From Sternotherus odoratus (Eukaryota > Chordata > Testudines > Kinosternidae): a DNA stretch of 64,000 bases. The notes beneath the pieces are model-generated. The model ran no database searches, was not told where the DNA came from, and was given only the letters and a program-made list of their open reading frames with translations. Positions within the stretch are counted from its first letter, which is position 1. Every line of letters begins with the position of its first letter. The stretch covers positions 249,869,644 to 249,933,643 of the forward strand of contig JAVMKO010000001.1 in assembly GCA_032164245.1 (NCBI GenBank), read 5' to 3'. The translations under genes and the position numbers were made by a program. Below are positions 1 through 11,389 of this stretch, one piece after another.

Positions 1-655
1 ATCAGGGTCCAGGCGCATGGCTGTCCTTGCCACCGAGTCTTCATTGCCACGTACGTGTCCATACCATCTAAGCCTTCCTTCCCGCAGCTTTGCCACGATT
101 GGCGCGACTCTCAGTCATCGCCGTACGTTGTCGTTCATGGCGTGGTCGAATCGTGTTAGTCCAATGCACCATCGGAGCATTCGCATTTCCATCACATGCA
201 GGGCCTGCTCGTGCTTTACTATCGCTGGCCAGTACTCCGATCCGTAGAGGGAGACTGGACGTACAACCATTCTGTAGACTTTTGACTTGAGGCGTACGGG
301 CATCCGGCGATCACAGAGGACTCCACTCACCTGACGCCACTTCATCCAGGCGGCGTTGACACAGGCGCGGGCATCCGGAAGGCTATCACCATTGCTGCAT
401 ATGAGGGAGCCGAGGTATTTGAGTTGCTCTGCCTTCTTCAGGTCTTCTCCACCAATGCTGATGGTTCCGTTGGTTTGGGAACCACCTTCCATATATTCAG
501 TTTTCTTGATGTTCAGCCGAAGTCCAAATTCACCGAGCCATTCATTCCATTGCTGTGTTTGCTCTTGGAGATCATCATGTTGTTCACTCACCAAGAAAAC
601 GTCGTCGGCATAGGAGTGACCATGGATGAGGGGATTGGAGATCAAACGTCACAGT
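1..655 (-). mobile_element. RTE-like non-LTR retrotransposon, RT C-terminal fragment
   Basis: A 176-residue open frame (645 to 115) contains the reverse transcriptase box SYADDVFLVSE. It is followed by the thumb and post-RT motifs FGLRLNIKKTEYME, LKYLGSLICSNG, RLKSKVYRMVVRPVSLYG and MRMLRWCIGLTR. Beyond an in-frame stop near 115 the homology continues (VAPIVAKLREGRLRWYGHV) to the window edge, so the copy is decayed and cut by the window. The YADD, KTEY and RWYGH order is typical of endonuclease/RT proteins of the RTE group. The palm motifs upstream of YADD are missing, so the copy is 5'-truncated near 655. The exact RTE lineage cannot be set from reading alone. Confidence 0.75.
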
Positions 656-2323
656 GTCCATGCAAAGGACGAATAATAGGGGCAAGAGCGCCGACCCTTG
701 ATGTACTCCTTGAGGCAAGGAGACACTACTCTGCTAAAAATAGCAGTGTAGATGGAGGCATGGCTTTGGCAAGCAGAGAGCTGGCATACATACCCAAGCC
801 CTTCAAGCGTATCTTTACTCTACTTGCCTACACAGTGCCTCGTCAGCTAGGCTGTTATTTATACCCCTGGTAGGAGGGTCTCTGTGAATACGTGCTCTGC
901 CCACAGCTGAAAGACAAGTGGCAGTGTAGACATACCCCTACATCTAATTCCCCGTGAACAGATGTTCACATTATCAATACGCTACAACTGGCATTGACTA
1001 GCTTGACCACTAGCAGCATCAGGAGAGATTGAATTAACTATGGAGACTGAACCTTCTCAGCTTAGAGGTGGTCAAGTCAAATGAGGTTTTAACTTGGAGC
1101 CATTAGCAGCTGTATAAATTGAAGCTGTTCTTAAGCTGCTGTATTTAATGCCATAGGAGTGGCCCTGCACACAGCCTCCTAAGGACGAGGAGAGTGCTCA
1201 TGGGAGTTTGATCCCACATTTGCATGTCTCTACCCCATCCTGTGCTGTGTTCTATTTGACCACAACCCGGGATATGACCCTGTATAATTTGAAATTTGTG
1301 GCTTTTTTCAGCTACTCAGTTTGATTTTTGTCATGTGTTCATAAAAATGAACTTTTTGGTGGTAGGTCGTGTAATAGTCATTCTCATTTGGGCTAATGAG
1401 CATTATACTAACACTAGCAATGCATGTACAAGTGCCATTCACTTACAGACTAGTTAAGCTTCAGTAATGAGATATGCTGGAAACTGTGCTGATTCAACTA
1501 TCAACAGCATATGATACTTGTTTGTGATTGGCTGCCTTGTCAATTTTTATTGAGAAGCTGAAATGAAATATGGAGGCAGATGTGGTATTAATTAGGAAGG
1601 AAATATGTTGCAATATGCCCAGAGGTAAAAAAATTTCTGGTGGGAATCTGGTTTTGTATCAAAGCCAAATTGTAAAGGGATCATTTTACTGGAAAAGATG
1701 TTTTTATGCATTACCACTCAGAAAAGAAAAAGTGAATAAAACATGAAGGTTGTTGGATTATTATTTTTTTTAAAAAAAGAAACAGTCAGAGATAGCAGCA
1801 GCTTCGGTAAACCCTGGAGAATAAATTTCTTATCTTGTATAATGCATGTTATGCAAAACACACATTCCTATCCATATTATCTATCTAGCTGCTTATATAG
1901 TCCCTTTCACTATGGTATCCACACCATTTATTTTTGCCAGTGTAGCAGGAATATGGCCTCATTAAAAGTTATCATAGATAACTACTGCTACCCACAGCTC
2001 ATAGGAACTATTAAGGTAGATTTAACATACAAGCAATATGTTTAGCCAGATATTTTATGAGGCCAACAGGGGGTGAATTTGGCTCCAGGGCACTCTATCG
2101 TGAGTTCAGTGAGGATACCAAAGCCCTGGAAATAATCCAAATTCAGTTCTACTGGGACTATCTGTAAATAAGATTCCCTGTTCCGAAGAGTCTAACACAG
2201 ACAAGACAAAACCCAGGGCAATAGTTGGTGCAGAGACCAACCCAGGAAGGATTCATGGAGATAGTAGGTCAAATCCTGGAGTTACATCAGCACAGAGTTT
2301 GGTCCTATGAGTTTTCAAGGGCT
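656..2323. other. No gene seen; AT-rich unassigned sequence
   Basis: No coding exon or clear repeat is supported here. The stretch 690-945 ends in a motif (gtgtagacataccc) like the termini of reptilian MITEs, but no partner terminus was found. Confidence 0.4.
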
Positions 2324-2331
2324 ATCTAAAT

Positions 2332-2562
2332 CAGGGTTTCTCAAACTGGGGGTCGCGACCCCCTCCCCCCCCGGGGTGTCACCGAGCGCTCCCCGGGGGG
2401 TCGCGAGCTCCTGCCGCCGCAACTTGTGGCGGGGACTGGGGGCCGGGGTGCAGCCGGGAGCCCAGGGCCAGGGCGAATTTGGTGGCTTTTCGGCGGAGGG
2501 GTCGCGCCGCGCCGCCAGAGCAGGAAAAGGGGTCACGGTCTCTACAAGTTTGAGAACCGCTG
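2332..2562. mobile_element. Non-autonomous hAT element (231 bp), family A
   Basis: The ends are inverted: cagggtttctcaaact on the left and aagtttgagaaccgctg on the right. The 8-bp target duplication is atctaaat (2324-2331) against atctaact (2563-2570), with one mismatch. An 8-bp TSD and CAG-type ends are hallmarks of hAT transposons. The body is very GC-rich and carries no transposase. Related copies with the same ends lie at 6393 and 34459. Confidence 0.85.
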
Positions 2563-2754
2563 ATCTAACTGGATAGAGAAGTCACTTAGCAGACGACTAG
2601 TGAACATCCATTCCAAGGGATAGTGTGAGTGAAAGGTATGGCTCAGAGAGTGGGAAAAAGAGAACAGGAGCAGTGTCATAAGTGTGAAGTGTGCCTTCCC
2701 TGGGTGGGGGCTATGTTGTCTGAGACAGGTGACATGGGAGTTCCCTGCCATGAG

Positions 2755-3600
2755 GAGGGAGGAGCCTCCAAACCATGAAGAAGGGAGGAGTTAAAGTTCA
2801 GTTCCATCTTGGCTGGTCTCCAGGGAGGAGGCAAGGGCCAGGGGAGTTCCATCTTGGCTGGCCTCGAGGCAGGAGGCGAGGGCCGGGGGGGGGGGGGAGT
2901 TATCTCTGGCTGTAGAAATAACTCAGCTTTTCTTCTCTTAAACTTCTACTTAGCTGATGTGAGTATAACCATTTGATTCTTCTATTAAGCCAGTGCCGTT
3001 TGGGGTGTTTCTCTCCTTTTCAGAACAAAGTGGGGAACCCCAACTTGTGAAGTCTGTATCTCGGCTTTAACCTTTTTCTTTATTAAATTTTCTAGTTATA
3101 AAACCGTCTGGTTTATTTCCCTCAGGGTTTTTCTCTGCTTCCAGTCTGGGAAGGGGGAAGGGAAGGGAATAGGAACCAGGGCAGCTAGGGGCCTAGCTGG
3201 AGTGTGGAGACTGTCTCTCCTTACCGTCAGGTTAGACGGGGGAGGGAGGAAGCAGTCTCCAGGTGTCTGTCTCTCAGGTAGAGAGAGACAGGGTTAAGGG
3301 AGGAAGCAGTCTCCAGGTGTCTGTCTCTCAGGTGGAGAGAGACAGGGGTGGGGGAAGTCTGCCTTCAGCCAGGGAGGGTGAAGGGGGGCAGCCTTCAGGT
3401 GTCTGACTTTGGTTTCCAGGGAGGAGGACAAAGTTAGGGTCTGGCTCTCAGGTACAGAGAGACAGAGGGTGAAGGAAAGCAGCCGTCAGGTGTCTGACTT
3501 TGGCTTCCAGGGAGGAGGACAAAGTTAGGGTGGGGAAGTTAGGGGGGCCCCCCAAGGTTTTTGGAAGTATACCCGAATGGTGGCAGCGATTGGTGACCCT
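2755..3600 (+). mobile_element. Possible LTR / retroviral-type leader remnant with internal tandem repeats
   Basis: The segment carries duplicated blocks. A phrase containing ttccatcttggctgg occurs twice before 2890. A block of about 50 bp with agtctccaggtgtctgtctc occurs at 3244 and 3298. A block with ttccagggaggaggacaaag occurs near 3411 and 3501. It also has a ttattaaa-type polyadenylation-like site (3084) and a downstream tggtggcagcgattgg motif (3579) that resembles a primer-binding-site context. No paired LTR or TSD was found, so the class is a guess. Confidence 0.3.
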
Positions 3601-5874
3601 AAGAGCCCCACTGGTAAAAAGGGGGGTGTCTCGGGGTGTAGGACTTAATTAGGCTGGGAAGAACCTTGGTTAAGTGGTTTGGCTAGTAAGAGTCCCAGCC
3701 TTTGTACTCGAGAGCATAAAGGCTGGAGTAACAGACTCTCTACAAGCAGTAAGGAGGGGGAGCATAGGAGGCAATGGGAGCAGAAATGCAGTCAGGACAA
3801 TATTGTGCCAGGCCTTGAAGAAAAAATGAGGAGATTCAATGACGTCTTATGACATCAGAATCAAAAGGATACAAGGAGAGAGCGATGGGGTTGCAACATT
3901 GGGAAAGGAAGGTGATTTTGGATAGAGAGGAAATGGTTACATTAATAGTACAGGAATGAGGCAGCGAGGAAGGTTTCAGGAAGGGGATTAGAGCATCAAA
4001 AGTGGATCAGAGACATGGGAAGTTGCGCAGCGTGGACAAAGGCAGTGTTGAGAAAGGAGCTGATAGATTGAAATTCACTAAAGCGTTGGTGAAGGATGGG
4101 GTGAGGTAGGGAAACATGATGAGGCAGAATAAGCATCATTGACAGAAATATAACTCCAAGATCAAAGGATGGGACAGATGTAGTGAAGACTTGGTCAAGT
4201 GAATAGGGGAGTTAATCAAAAGCTGAAGGCCAGCTGAGGGATGTTAAATTAAAAGAAGTGACAGATAGCAGAGTCAGACTGGTTGTCAACATGGAAGCTA
4301 AAGTCACCCATAACAAAGAGAGGATGTGAGGACTGGAAACAGAGTCAGGCATGACAGTCTAGGAGAAGGGAGGAAAGAAAAGTGGATAGTAGCCATTTGG
4401 AGGAAGGAAAGAGGAAATGGGTGGACTTCAAATGAGAAGGAATGGAAAGGGAGAGGGGAGCATGGTTGGGAATGAGAAGGCAGGAGAGAAGGCGCCAGGG
4501 CTTTGGGGGGAGTGAGAAGAGGACTGGTCGCCAGGACAGACCAGGATAAAGTGATGAAGAGATCAAGGATCAAGGTGAACTTGATGAAGAGAAAGCTGAG
4601 TGTTGCAGATAGGAACAAGGGTGACAGCAACAGAGTCCAAGGACAGACATAACAATGGTGTGGGAACAGGAGGAGAGGACAAGAATGAAGAGGGATCTGA
4701 GGCAGGGTGAAGAAATCACTGCAGAAAAGAAGAGGAGAACAAAGAGGAGATTGGATGGGGATCTGGAAGACTGAGAGAAGAGGGATGAAGTGCTGGGTGG
4801 AGGTGAACGCAGGACAGGCTATGGAAATAGAAAAGGGGATGGGGGAATAAGCAGGGAGAGATGATGATGGGGTCCAGAGAGGCAGGGGTGGAAAATGTGA
4901 GTAGAGAAAAAAGTGGAAACCAGGAGCCAGAAAGTAAATGAGGAGGGAATGGTGTGAAAGTGTAGTGGAGTCACAAGAAGGGACTTGAAGGAGACACATG
5001 GCAAGATGGAAGAAGGTCCAAAGGAAGAGAGAAGCTCAGGAGGAAGTACATCTATGGTCGCAGAAGTGCTTTTTTTTTGGTCACTGGATGTTGAAATAGC
5101 CGCTACAGTAGCTGGCTTTTCAGGGAGCAAAGAGGCAGAATCACACTGTGGAACTGACACACTCACTGCGTCACAAGCAGCGTGGAGGGCCTGTGGTAGT
5201 TATGGCCTCTCTCTGGTACTCTGGGGAAGGAGCAAGCACCCTTGGAGCATGGCATAGCGGAGCAGCCAGTCACTTGGGAGGAGCATTCATGGTTGATGTC
5301 ACTGGTCCTGGTGTTGTGCCTGGTATTCTGAGATGGATCCACTTTATTAAGAGTTGTTTCTATGGTTTATTATATTTGGATTTATTTCTTAATATGCCAC
5401 AGCCAGTAAATCCGAATGCGGGAGGCTGCTATGGGGCAACAGTTTAGTTTTCATAGTGGAGACCATTCTTGGAAGCTGGGGATTTCTGTGCTCCCCAAAG
5501 CATTTCCCTGAAGTGGAGACATCCCTTACCTGCACATCTTGGCTCCAGTGCTTAGATTGCTTTTAGCCCTAACAACATTAAAATTAGATGTCAGAACTTA
5601 AAATCAAACTTTTGTTTTTATTGAAGTTGTACATTTTTAAACACTTACCTAAGGACTTATTTTAAAAAGGTCTATGGTTGAAAGCCCAGCAGAAACACTT
5701 AACAAAACGGCAAACTAGCTTTATTTATTCATTGGGAAGATCCTTACTGTACCTAAGCAACTTCAGCAAGTAAATTTAAATGCTCAAAGATACAGTGCCA
5801 CCTGTTGGACAAAGTAGTGACCTGCTAGGTCAGGCATAAAGTTGCAGACAGTATAACTAAATAGCAACTAGAAC
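3601..5874. other. No gene seen; purine-rich tract
   Basis: About 4300-5000 is strongly purine-biased on the + strand (runs such as gaggaaagaaaa and ggagaggggag). This yields a 231-residue Ser/Pro/Leu/Phe-rich open frame on the minus strand that looks like a composition artefact. Nothing else is recognised. Confidence 0.4.
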
Positions 5875-6795
5875 AGGACTACTTGTGGTACCTTAGAGAC
5901 TAACAAATTTATTTAAGCATAAGCTTTCACAGGCCCACTTCATCGAATGCATAGAATGGAACAGACAGTAGGAAGATACATACACACATACATAGAACAT
6001 GAAAAGGTTGAAGTTGCCATACCAATTCTAAGAGGCTATTTAATTAAGATGAGCTCATTAAAAAAGCAGGAGAAAAAACTTAGAGTGATAATCAAGATGG
6101 CCTAGATCAGACAGCTGACAAGAAAGTGTGAGGATACTTAACATGGGGAAATAGATTCAATTTGCGTAATGACACAGCCACTCCCAGTCTCTGTTTAACC
6201 CTAAATTGATGGTGTCCAATTTGCAAATTAATTCCAGCTCAGCAGCTTCTCGGAGTCTGTTTCTGAAGTTTTTCTGTTGTAAAATTGTCACCTTCAAGTC
6301 TGTTACTGAGTGGTTGAAATGTTCTCCTACTTCTTTTTGAATGTTATGATTCCTGATGTCCGATTTGTGTCCATTTCTTCTTTTGTGTAGAGCAGCGGTT
6401 CTCAAACTTTTGAGAACCACGACCCTTTTTCCTGTTCCTCGGCAGCGTGGCGGACCCTTGTATGTCCACCGAAAAGCCGCGAAATTGAATACTTCTGCAT
6501 TTGGCAGCTATTTTTGGCAGATATGCCGAGCGCTTCCGAGAGCGCTCGGTATGTCCACCGAAAAGCCGCTGAATGCAGAACTAATCAATTTGGTGGCTTT
6601 TCGGCGGCAGCAGGAGCTCACGACCCCCTAGGGAGCACTCGGAGACCCCCCCCCGGGGTCGTGATCCCCAGTTTGAGGAACCCCGGTGTAGAGACTGCCC
6701 AGTTTGGCTAATGTACGTGGCAGAGGGGCATTGCTGGCACATGATGGCATATATCACACGTTGGTACATGTAGCCAGAGCCAGTCCCCATAGCAA
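5875..6795 (-). mobile_element. Penelope-like element, 3' part, split by an hAT
   Basis: Read on the minus strand, the segment encodes the C-terminal GIY-YIG-type region of a PLE. Residues IMCQQCPSATYISQTGQSL lie right of the inserted hAT, and RRNGHKSDIRNHNIQKEVGEHF, then LELICKLDTINLGLNRDWEW, lie left of it. These are followed by the family 3' tail (gcttatgcttaaataaattt context, 5890-5930). PLEs encode a reverse transcriptase plus a GIY-YIG endonuclease; only the endonuclease end survives. The insertion at 6393-6685 breaks the frame. Confidence 0.8.
6393..6685. mobile_element. Non-autonomous hAT element (293 bp), family A, inside a PLE
   Basis: The ends are cagcggttctcaaact on the left and cagtttgaggaaccccg on the right. 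A perfect 8-bp TSD, gtgtagag, lies at 6385-6392 and 6686-6693. The interior repeats a phrase about tatgtccaccgaaaagccgc twice. It interrupts the PLE endonuclease frame, so it is younger than that PLE copy. Confidence 0.9.
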
Positions 6796-6880
6796 TCATA
6801 GAATCATAGGTGACTAGGGTTGGAAGAGACCTCAGGAGGTCATCTAGTCCAACCCCCAGCTCAAAGATCTGCTGAAAGTG
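6794..6880 (-). mobile_element. CR1 LINE 3'-tail fragment
   Basis: The order agaatcatag, gggttggaag, gacctcaggaggtcatc, tagtccaaccccc is the reverse complement of the conserved CR1 3' end seen complete at 30800-30895. The fragment is severely 5'-truncated, as is usual for CR1. Confidence 0.8.
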
Positions 6881-8431
6881 TACAGAAGAAATATGTAGTG
6901 TCTTCATGAGTATCTAGTTCATTTATCTCAAGTCTATTATGAATTGGCATCTGTAACTATGTAAGACCAATTAAATCTGAAAAAGAAGTGTGTAGCAGCT
7001 TTATAGTTCTGTGTTGTAGAAGTGGACTCATAGGACAGGGCCTTGACTACTGTAAGTTTAGATAAGTACCAACACTTTCTCCAGTGACTACACATCTACA
7101 GTATACAATCTTTGTGATTTAAAGAAGTGGATTCAAATAGATGTCCATTCTATAGTGTATATCCAAAGGCACCATCCATCCAACCGTCAGAATTTAGAAG
7201 GCCGACAGCACAGAAACTGTGTAGTTCAGTAGAGGGATTGTTTAAATAATGTATCACTCAGCTCCAGTTAACTGTGAACTCTGCCTACTACATTGAGTGG
7301 TCAAAGCAGTACCTAACAAGACTGTAGTTACCATATGAACAGGTTCACCGTATTTCCCAGTAATCATGCTTCTTCCATGCTATTGTCATACTTTATACTA
7401 TTAGGAAATCCCCAGAAATAAACTGTAAGATCATGATCAGAAATAAGGATATTAGAAACTGAGCCCAGCAACCACCTTCCTTAGCATTTATTCAGTTTTG
7501 ATTACTTTCGTCATACAAACATATTATTAGAATGGACGATAAAGGAATTCTGTAGAGCGTGTACAAAGTAATGCTGCTACACAGCTGATGATCACATGGG
7601 CACCAAAAAACTTCAGCTGCACAATATTTCCCAGTGATGGATATAAAGTGACTATACAGGTAGATCACCTTATGCACCTTTCCAGAGATGGATCCAGCTG
7701 GTGGTTGATTGCAAGGAGGCCATATCTCTCAGGGATTTGCCATGACAATGAAGGATAAACTGTTTTTTGGAGAAAATCAAAGAACAGCCTATAAGAATGG
7801 ACCCTACACAGAGGCACAGGGAGGCATCCAAAAATGTCAAATTCATCCCTAATGAAAGTCTGCAGGCTTACCCCAGAGACGAACCTGACCCAAAGTGTCC
7901 AGCTGTAGACAGATCCATGCAGTTTTTTCTCCCTGCACTATCACAGCAGAGCAACTGCAGTCATTTCTTAGCAGTGTACAGAGAGAAGAACTCATTTGAA
8001 CTGTCAATCGTCTGTCACACAATAACATTTAATATCAGATCAATTAATGGGGTGTTTCCTACTACCCCAGCAGCAGCAGCAATGAAATGTGCCATTTGAG
8101 GTAGTATATTTTGCTGTTACTAGCATCATTTTTCCTGCCAGGGCTGAAACAATTAAGCAACCGAGACAAAATATAGAATTAACACATTTCCCCCCCTCCC
8201 TCATAAATTTCAGTTTTTGGAACAAACGGCTCTCCAAGTGAAGGCCCTGAGCATCTCCAGCACATCGGAGAACTGGTCCTTCTCCATCAGCCTTCTTACA
8301 CTCCAGTTACCACAGGTTCCATTCAGGGATTGGAGCTTGATTATTCCTCTTATTTGTCCAGAAGGATTATTGTTGGGTTAGGGATTAAATGGCAGTCTCT
8401 ACCGTGGCGGCGTAGAGCACAAATGTAGTAT
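6881..8431. other. No gene or repeat recognised
   Basis: Only short open frames occur here, without recognisable domains. Composition is ordinary for vertebrate intergenic or intronic DNA. Confidence 0.4.
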
Positions 8432-8830
8432 CTTTAAAAGGGGGTGGGGCCAAGAATATCTAGGGAATTATAGACCAATCAGCCTATCTCAGATTCCTGG
8501 AAAGATACTGGGACAAATTACTAAACAATTTGTAAGCACCTAGAGGGTAATATGACTATTAGTAGCAGCCAGCATGAATTTGTTAAGAACAAATCATGCC
8601 AGATCAACCTAATTTCCTTCTTTGATAGGATTTCTGGCATAGTATATAAAGGGAAATAGGTAGATATGATTTATTTTGATTTTTAGTAAGGCTTTTGACA
8701 CAGTTGCACATGCCTTGTTCCCCAAGGGTCAGTCTTAGGACCAGTCCTAATCAACCTATTCATAAATGATTTGGAGAAAGGGGTAAACAGTGAGGTGGCA
8801 AAGTTTGCAGATAATAATATAATATATGCC
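8432..8830 (+). mobile_element. CR1-clade LINE reverse transcriptase fragment, decayed
   Basis: Translation in shifting frames gives NYRPISLSQIPGKILGQI, SQHEFVKNKSCQINLISFFD, CPQGSVLGPVLINLFINDLE and VAKFADN. This is the order of the RT palm motifs of CR1-type LINEs (compare the clearer copy at 30217-30640). Stops and an internal deletion between the FDT-like motif and the PQGS motif show it is dead. A SINE abuts its right end. Confidence 0.75.
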
Positions 8831-9014
8831 TATCTTATAGAACTGGAAGGACGTTGAAAGGTTATTGAGTCCACTCCCCTGCCTACAGTAGCAGGACCAA
8901 GTACTGTCCCCTGACAGATTTTTTTGCCCCAGATCCCTAAATGCCCCCCAAGGGTTGAACTCACAATTCTGGGTTTAGCAGGCCAATGCTCAAACCACTG
9001 AGCTATCCCTCATG
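8831..9014 (-). mobile_element. tRNA-derived SINE with CR1-like tail (Cry type)
   Basis: Read from 9014 leftward, the head is tRNA-like: gggatagctcagtggtttga resembles an A box, and gtgagttcaacccttg resembles a B box. A middle part and a CR1-like tail (gacctttcaacgtccttcca type) follow. Tortoise and turtle Cry SINEs are known to share their 3' end with CR1 LINEs, whose machinery is thought to move them. A second copy lies at 43846-44030. It is not a functional tRNA gene. Confidence 0.7.
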
Positions 9015-9029
9015 AAACTAAATGGTTCA

Positions 9030-9720
9030 AAAATAAACCAGGAGTACTTGTGGCACTTTAGAGACTAGCAAATTTATTTCAGCATAAGCTTCCGTAGGCT
9101 ATAGCCCACTTCATTGGATGTATAGAGTGGAACACACAGTACATAAGATAAATATCACACACAGAAAATATGTAAAGATGGAAGTTGCCATACCAATTCT
9201 AAGAGGCTATTTAAGTTAGATGGGCTATCAGCAGGAGAAAAAAAAAAACCTTTTGTAGTGGTAATCAAGATGGTCCATATCAGTTGACAAGAAGGTGTGA
9301 GGATACTTAACATGGGGAAATAGATTAAATTAGTGTAATGACCCAGCCATTCCCAGTCTCTGTTTAACCCTAATTTGATGATGTCCAATTTGCAAATTAA
9401 TTCCAGTCCATCAGCTTCTCACTGGAGTCTGTTTTTGACGTTTTTCTGTTTTAAAATTCAAGAATCAGAGAGGTAGCTGTGTTAGTCTGAATTTGCAGAA
9501 GTGACAAAGAGTCCTGTGGCACCTTTAAGACTAACAAAAGTATTGAAGCATAAGCTTTCATGGGCTAATACCCATTTTTTCGGATGCATGCATTCGTGGG
9601 TATTAGCCCACGAAAGCTTATGCTTCAATACTTTTGTTAGTCTTAAAGGTGCCACAGGACTCTTTGTCACTTGTTTTAAAATTGTCAACTTCAGGTCTGT
9701 TATTGAGTGACCAGGGAGAT
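9030..9720 (-). mobile_element. Penelope-like element 3' end, split by a PLE fold-back
   Basis: The 3' tail at 9040-9110 (tttatttcagcataagcttc, cccacttcattgga) precedes, on the minus strand, a coding remnant that includes INLGLNRDWEW-type residues (9155-9388). A 213-bp palindromic insertion at 9459-9671 interrupts it. After the insertion the PLE resumes at 9684 (attgtcaacttcaggtctg), matching the equivalent stretch at 6280-6310. Confidence 0.75.
9459..9671. repeat. Palindromic PLE-tail mini-element (fold-back 1)
   Basis: The arms at 9501-9574 and 9597-9670 are reverse complements over 74 bp with one mismatch, around a 22-bp spacer. Both arms are PLE 3'-tail sequence (aagtattgaagcataagctt). 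The left side alone carries the extra terminal 42 nt of the tail. The insertion is flanked by a perfect 12-bp duplication, tgttttaaaatt (9447-9458 and 9672-9683), which shows it arrived as one event. Confidence 0.85.
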
Positions 9721-10320
9721 TGATATTAGCCTCTTCTTTCTCACAAAGCCAAAAGTTTGCATTACAGATCTATCCTCCATTTGGGAAGAAAGGGTTAGAC
9801 TGCATACAGAATACACAGACTTTACTCCCTAATAAGCCAGAATGGCCTTTAAGATCATTCTTCCGACAACTTACCTGAGCTAACTCTGCTGCCTTCTCAG
9901 CACTAGTGTACTTGCCAGCCTCAAGGGATCTGTAAAACAAACCATTTCTCCCAGCCTTTTGCAAAACAGAATGGTTGAAATAAACGTCAACATCCCCAGG
10001 TTCAAAGATGTTAAACTAAGAGAGTATTTTGTGGCGACGTGTCAAAATATATCAACCTGAGAAAGAGACTGATACCCTCATGGAATACAGCATCTGTGAG
10101 TTCACATTGTCCACAAATCACATTTGTGTGCCTCCATCCTCATCTCTGTTTGCCACAGGCACATGCCCCCAATTTATGGTCTCCTTTCTTTATACTTGCT
10201 TCTATATTGTGCCACATTGCAATGTGTTGTGTTGCAATTTACTATAACATGCCGTAATGCTGGGATGTAATGCAACATAACAGGACAGTTGAAATGTAAG
10301 AGAAATAATATGGTATATAA
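9721..10320. other. No gene or repeat recognised
   Basis: Only short unsupported open frames are present. Confidence 0.35.
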
Positions 10321-10574
10321 CAGGGATCGGCAACCTTGGCACGCGACCCATCAGGGAAAGCCACTAGCAGGCCAGAATGGTTTGTTTACCTGCAGCATCT
10401 GCAGGTTTGGCCAATCACAGCTCCCACTGGACACAGTTCACCATTTCAGGCCAATAGGGGCTGCGGGAAGTGGTGTGGGCCAAGGGATGTGCTGGCCACT
10501 GCTTCCTGCAGCCCCCATTGGCCTGGAATAATGAACTGCGGCCAGTAGGAGCTGCGATTGGCCAAACCTGCAGA
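10321..10574 (+). mobile_element. hAT-type element fragment (family B), left end
   Basis: It starts with cagggatcggcaaccttggc, the terminus of a common turtle hAT family, followed by GC-rich sequence with the phrase ggccaatgggagctgcggg in variants and both orientations. The right terminus is missing. Relatives lie at 17850-18030 and 46886-46970. Confidence 0.65.
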
Positions 10575-11021
10575 CAGGATATTGAATATACCCGGTAGAT
10601 GCCAACATTCTTTTAAAAAAAGGTCAGTGGGAAATGTTAGGAGCCTGAATAATTCCATTACATCAGATTAGAGCAGGCTTCACTGAAGTCAAAGTTATGT
10701 TAGTGTAAACCCAGTGTAGTAGAGTGGAGAATTAGGCCCATTATCTTCCTTGGTATGTGTAACCAAATTTCTAGTGTGAATAGAAGCAGGTAAATTTGGT
10801 GGGATATGGAAGCAATTTCTAAAAATGTAATTAAAAAGGAAAAGGGGAATTGGCATTGCTTAAAGTGGGCAGGCTCGCAAGGTGTCACAAACCTGGCAAA
10901 ATATATTTGATTGAGATGGATTGCTATAGTGTGCACTTCAATCACTATCTTGCCAAGTGCATGAACATTTATGCTGGCTGGAATTAGGATACACTCGGCT
11001 TCCGCCTCCTCTTTTTTCCAG

Positions 11022-11307
11022 ACCCTTTTAAGAACTAGGGATTGGCAATCCTGTGAGCGGAAGGGGGACCCCACATTTGGCAGAAATTTCAGAACGGTGA
11101 TTTCTTACGTTGAAAGAGACCAAAAGCAAGACAAAGCAAGAAAGGCCGCTGTACTACAATAAAGCTCCTTTGGACTACTCACTTCGTCCACCTCAGAAGT
11201 TATCCTGGTATAATGATTTTGGTAAAAAGCCAGCATATCACAATGGCTATTCTGGTTCAAAAACTGCATACACCCCCCCTAACTTTTATTCTGTTCTGGG
11301 ATTTTAG
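11022..11307 (+). CDS. Candidate 3' coding exon of an unidentified gene (frame disrupted)
   Basis: A textbook acceptor-like tract (cctcctcttttttccag) ends at 11021. From there one frame is open for 46 codons (TLLRTRDWQSCERKGDPTFG onward, including TVISYVERDQKQDKARK) to a stop at 11160-11162. A +1 frame is open from 11101 to a TAG at about 11307 and reads YYNKAPLDYSLRPP, SWYNDFGKKPAYHNGYSG, YTPPNFYSVLGF. Both peptides are complex and resemble no repeat in the window. The Tyr/Pro/Gly/Lys-rich second part recalls sperm-tail or ciliary microtubule-inner proteins, but I cannot name one. A one-base frameshift near 11110-11150 would be needed to join the two. It could be a real exon, a pseudogene or chance. 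No start codon or donor is assigned. Confidence 0.25.
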
Positions 11308-11389
11308 GGTTTTTTATACTTGCAACTGAACCCACTTTTTAAGACCTCTTTGCACTGTCATAGCAATGTAAAATGACTTTATTGTAAAT

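Noticed and set aside
4304..4999. 231-codon minus-strand frame, Ser/Pro/Leu/Phe-rich
   Set aside because: Low-complexity translation of a purine-rich tract; no domain, no splice context.
8940..9014. Minus-strand tRNA gene
   Set aside because: A/B-box-like sequences belong to a SINE head joined to a CR1 tail; no intact cloverleaf acceptor stem.
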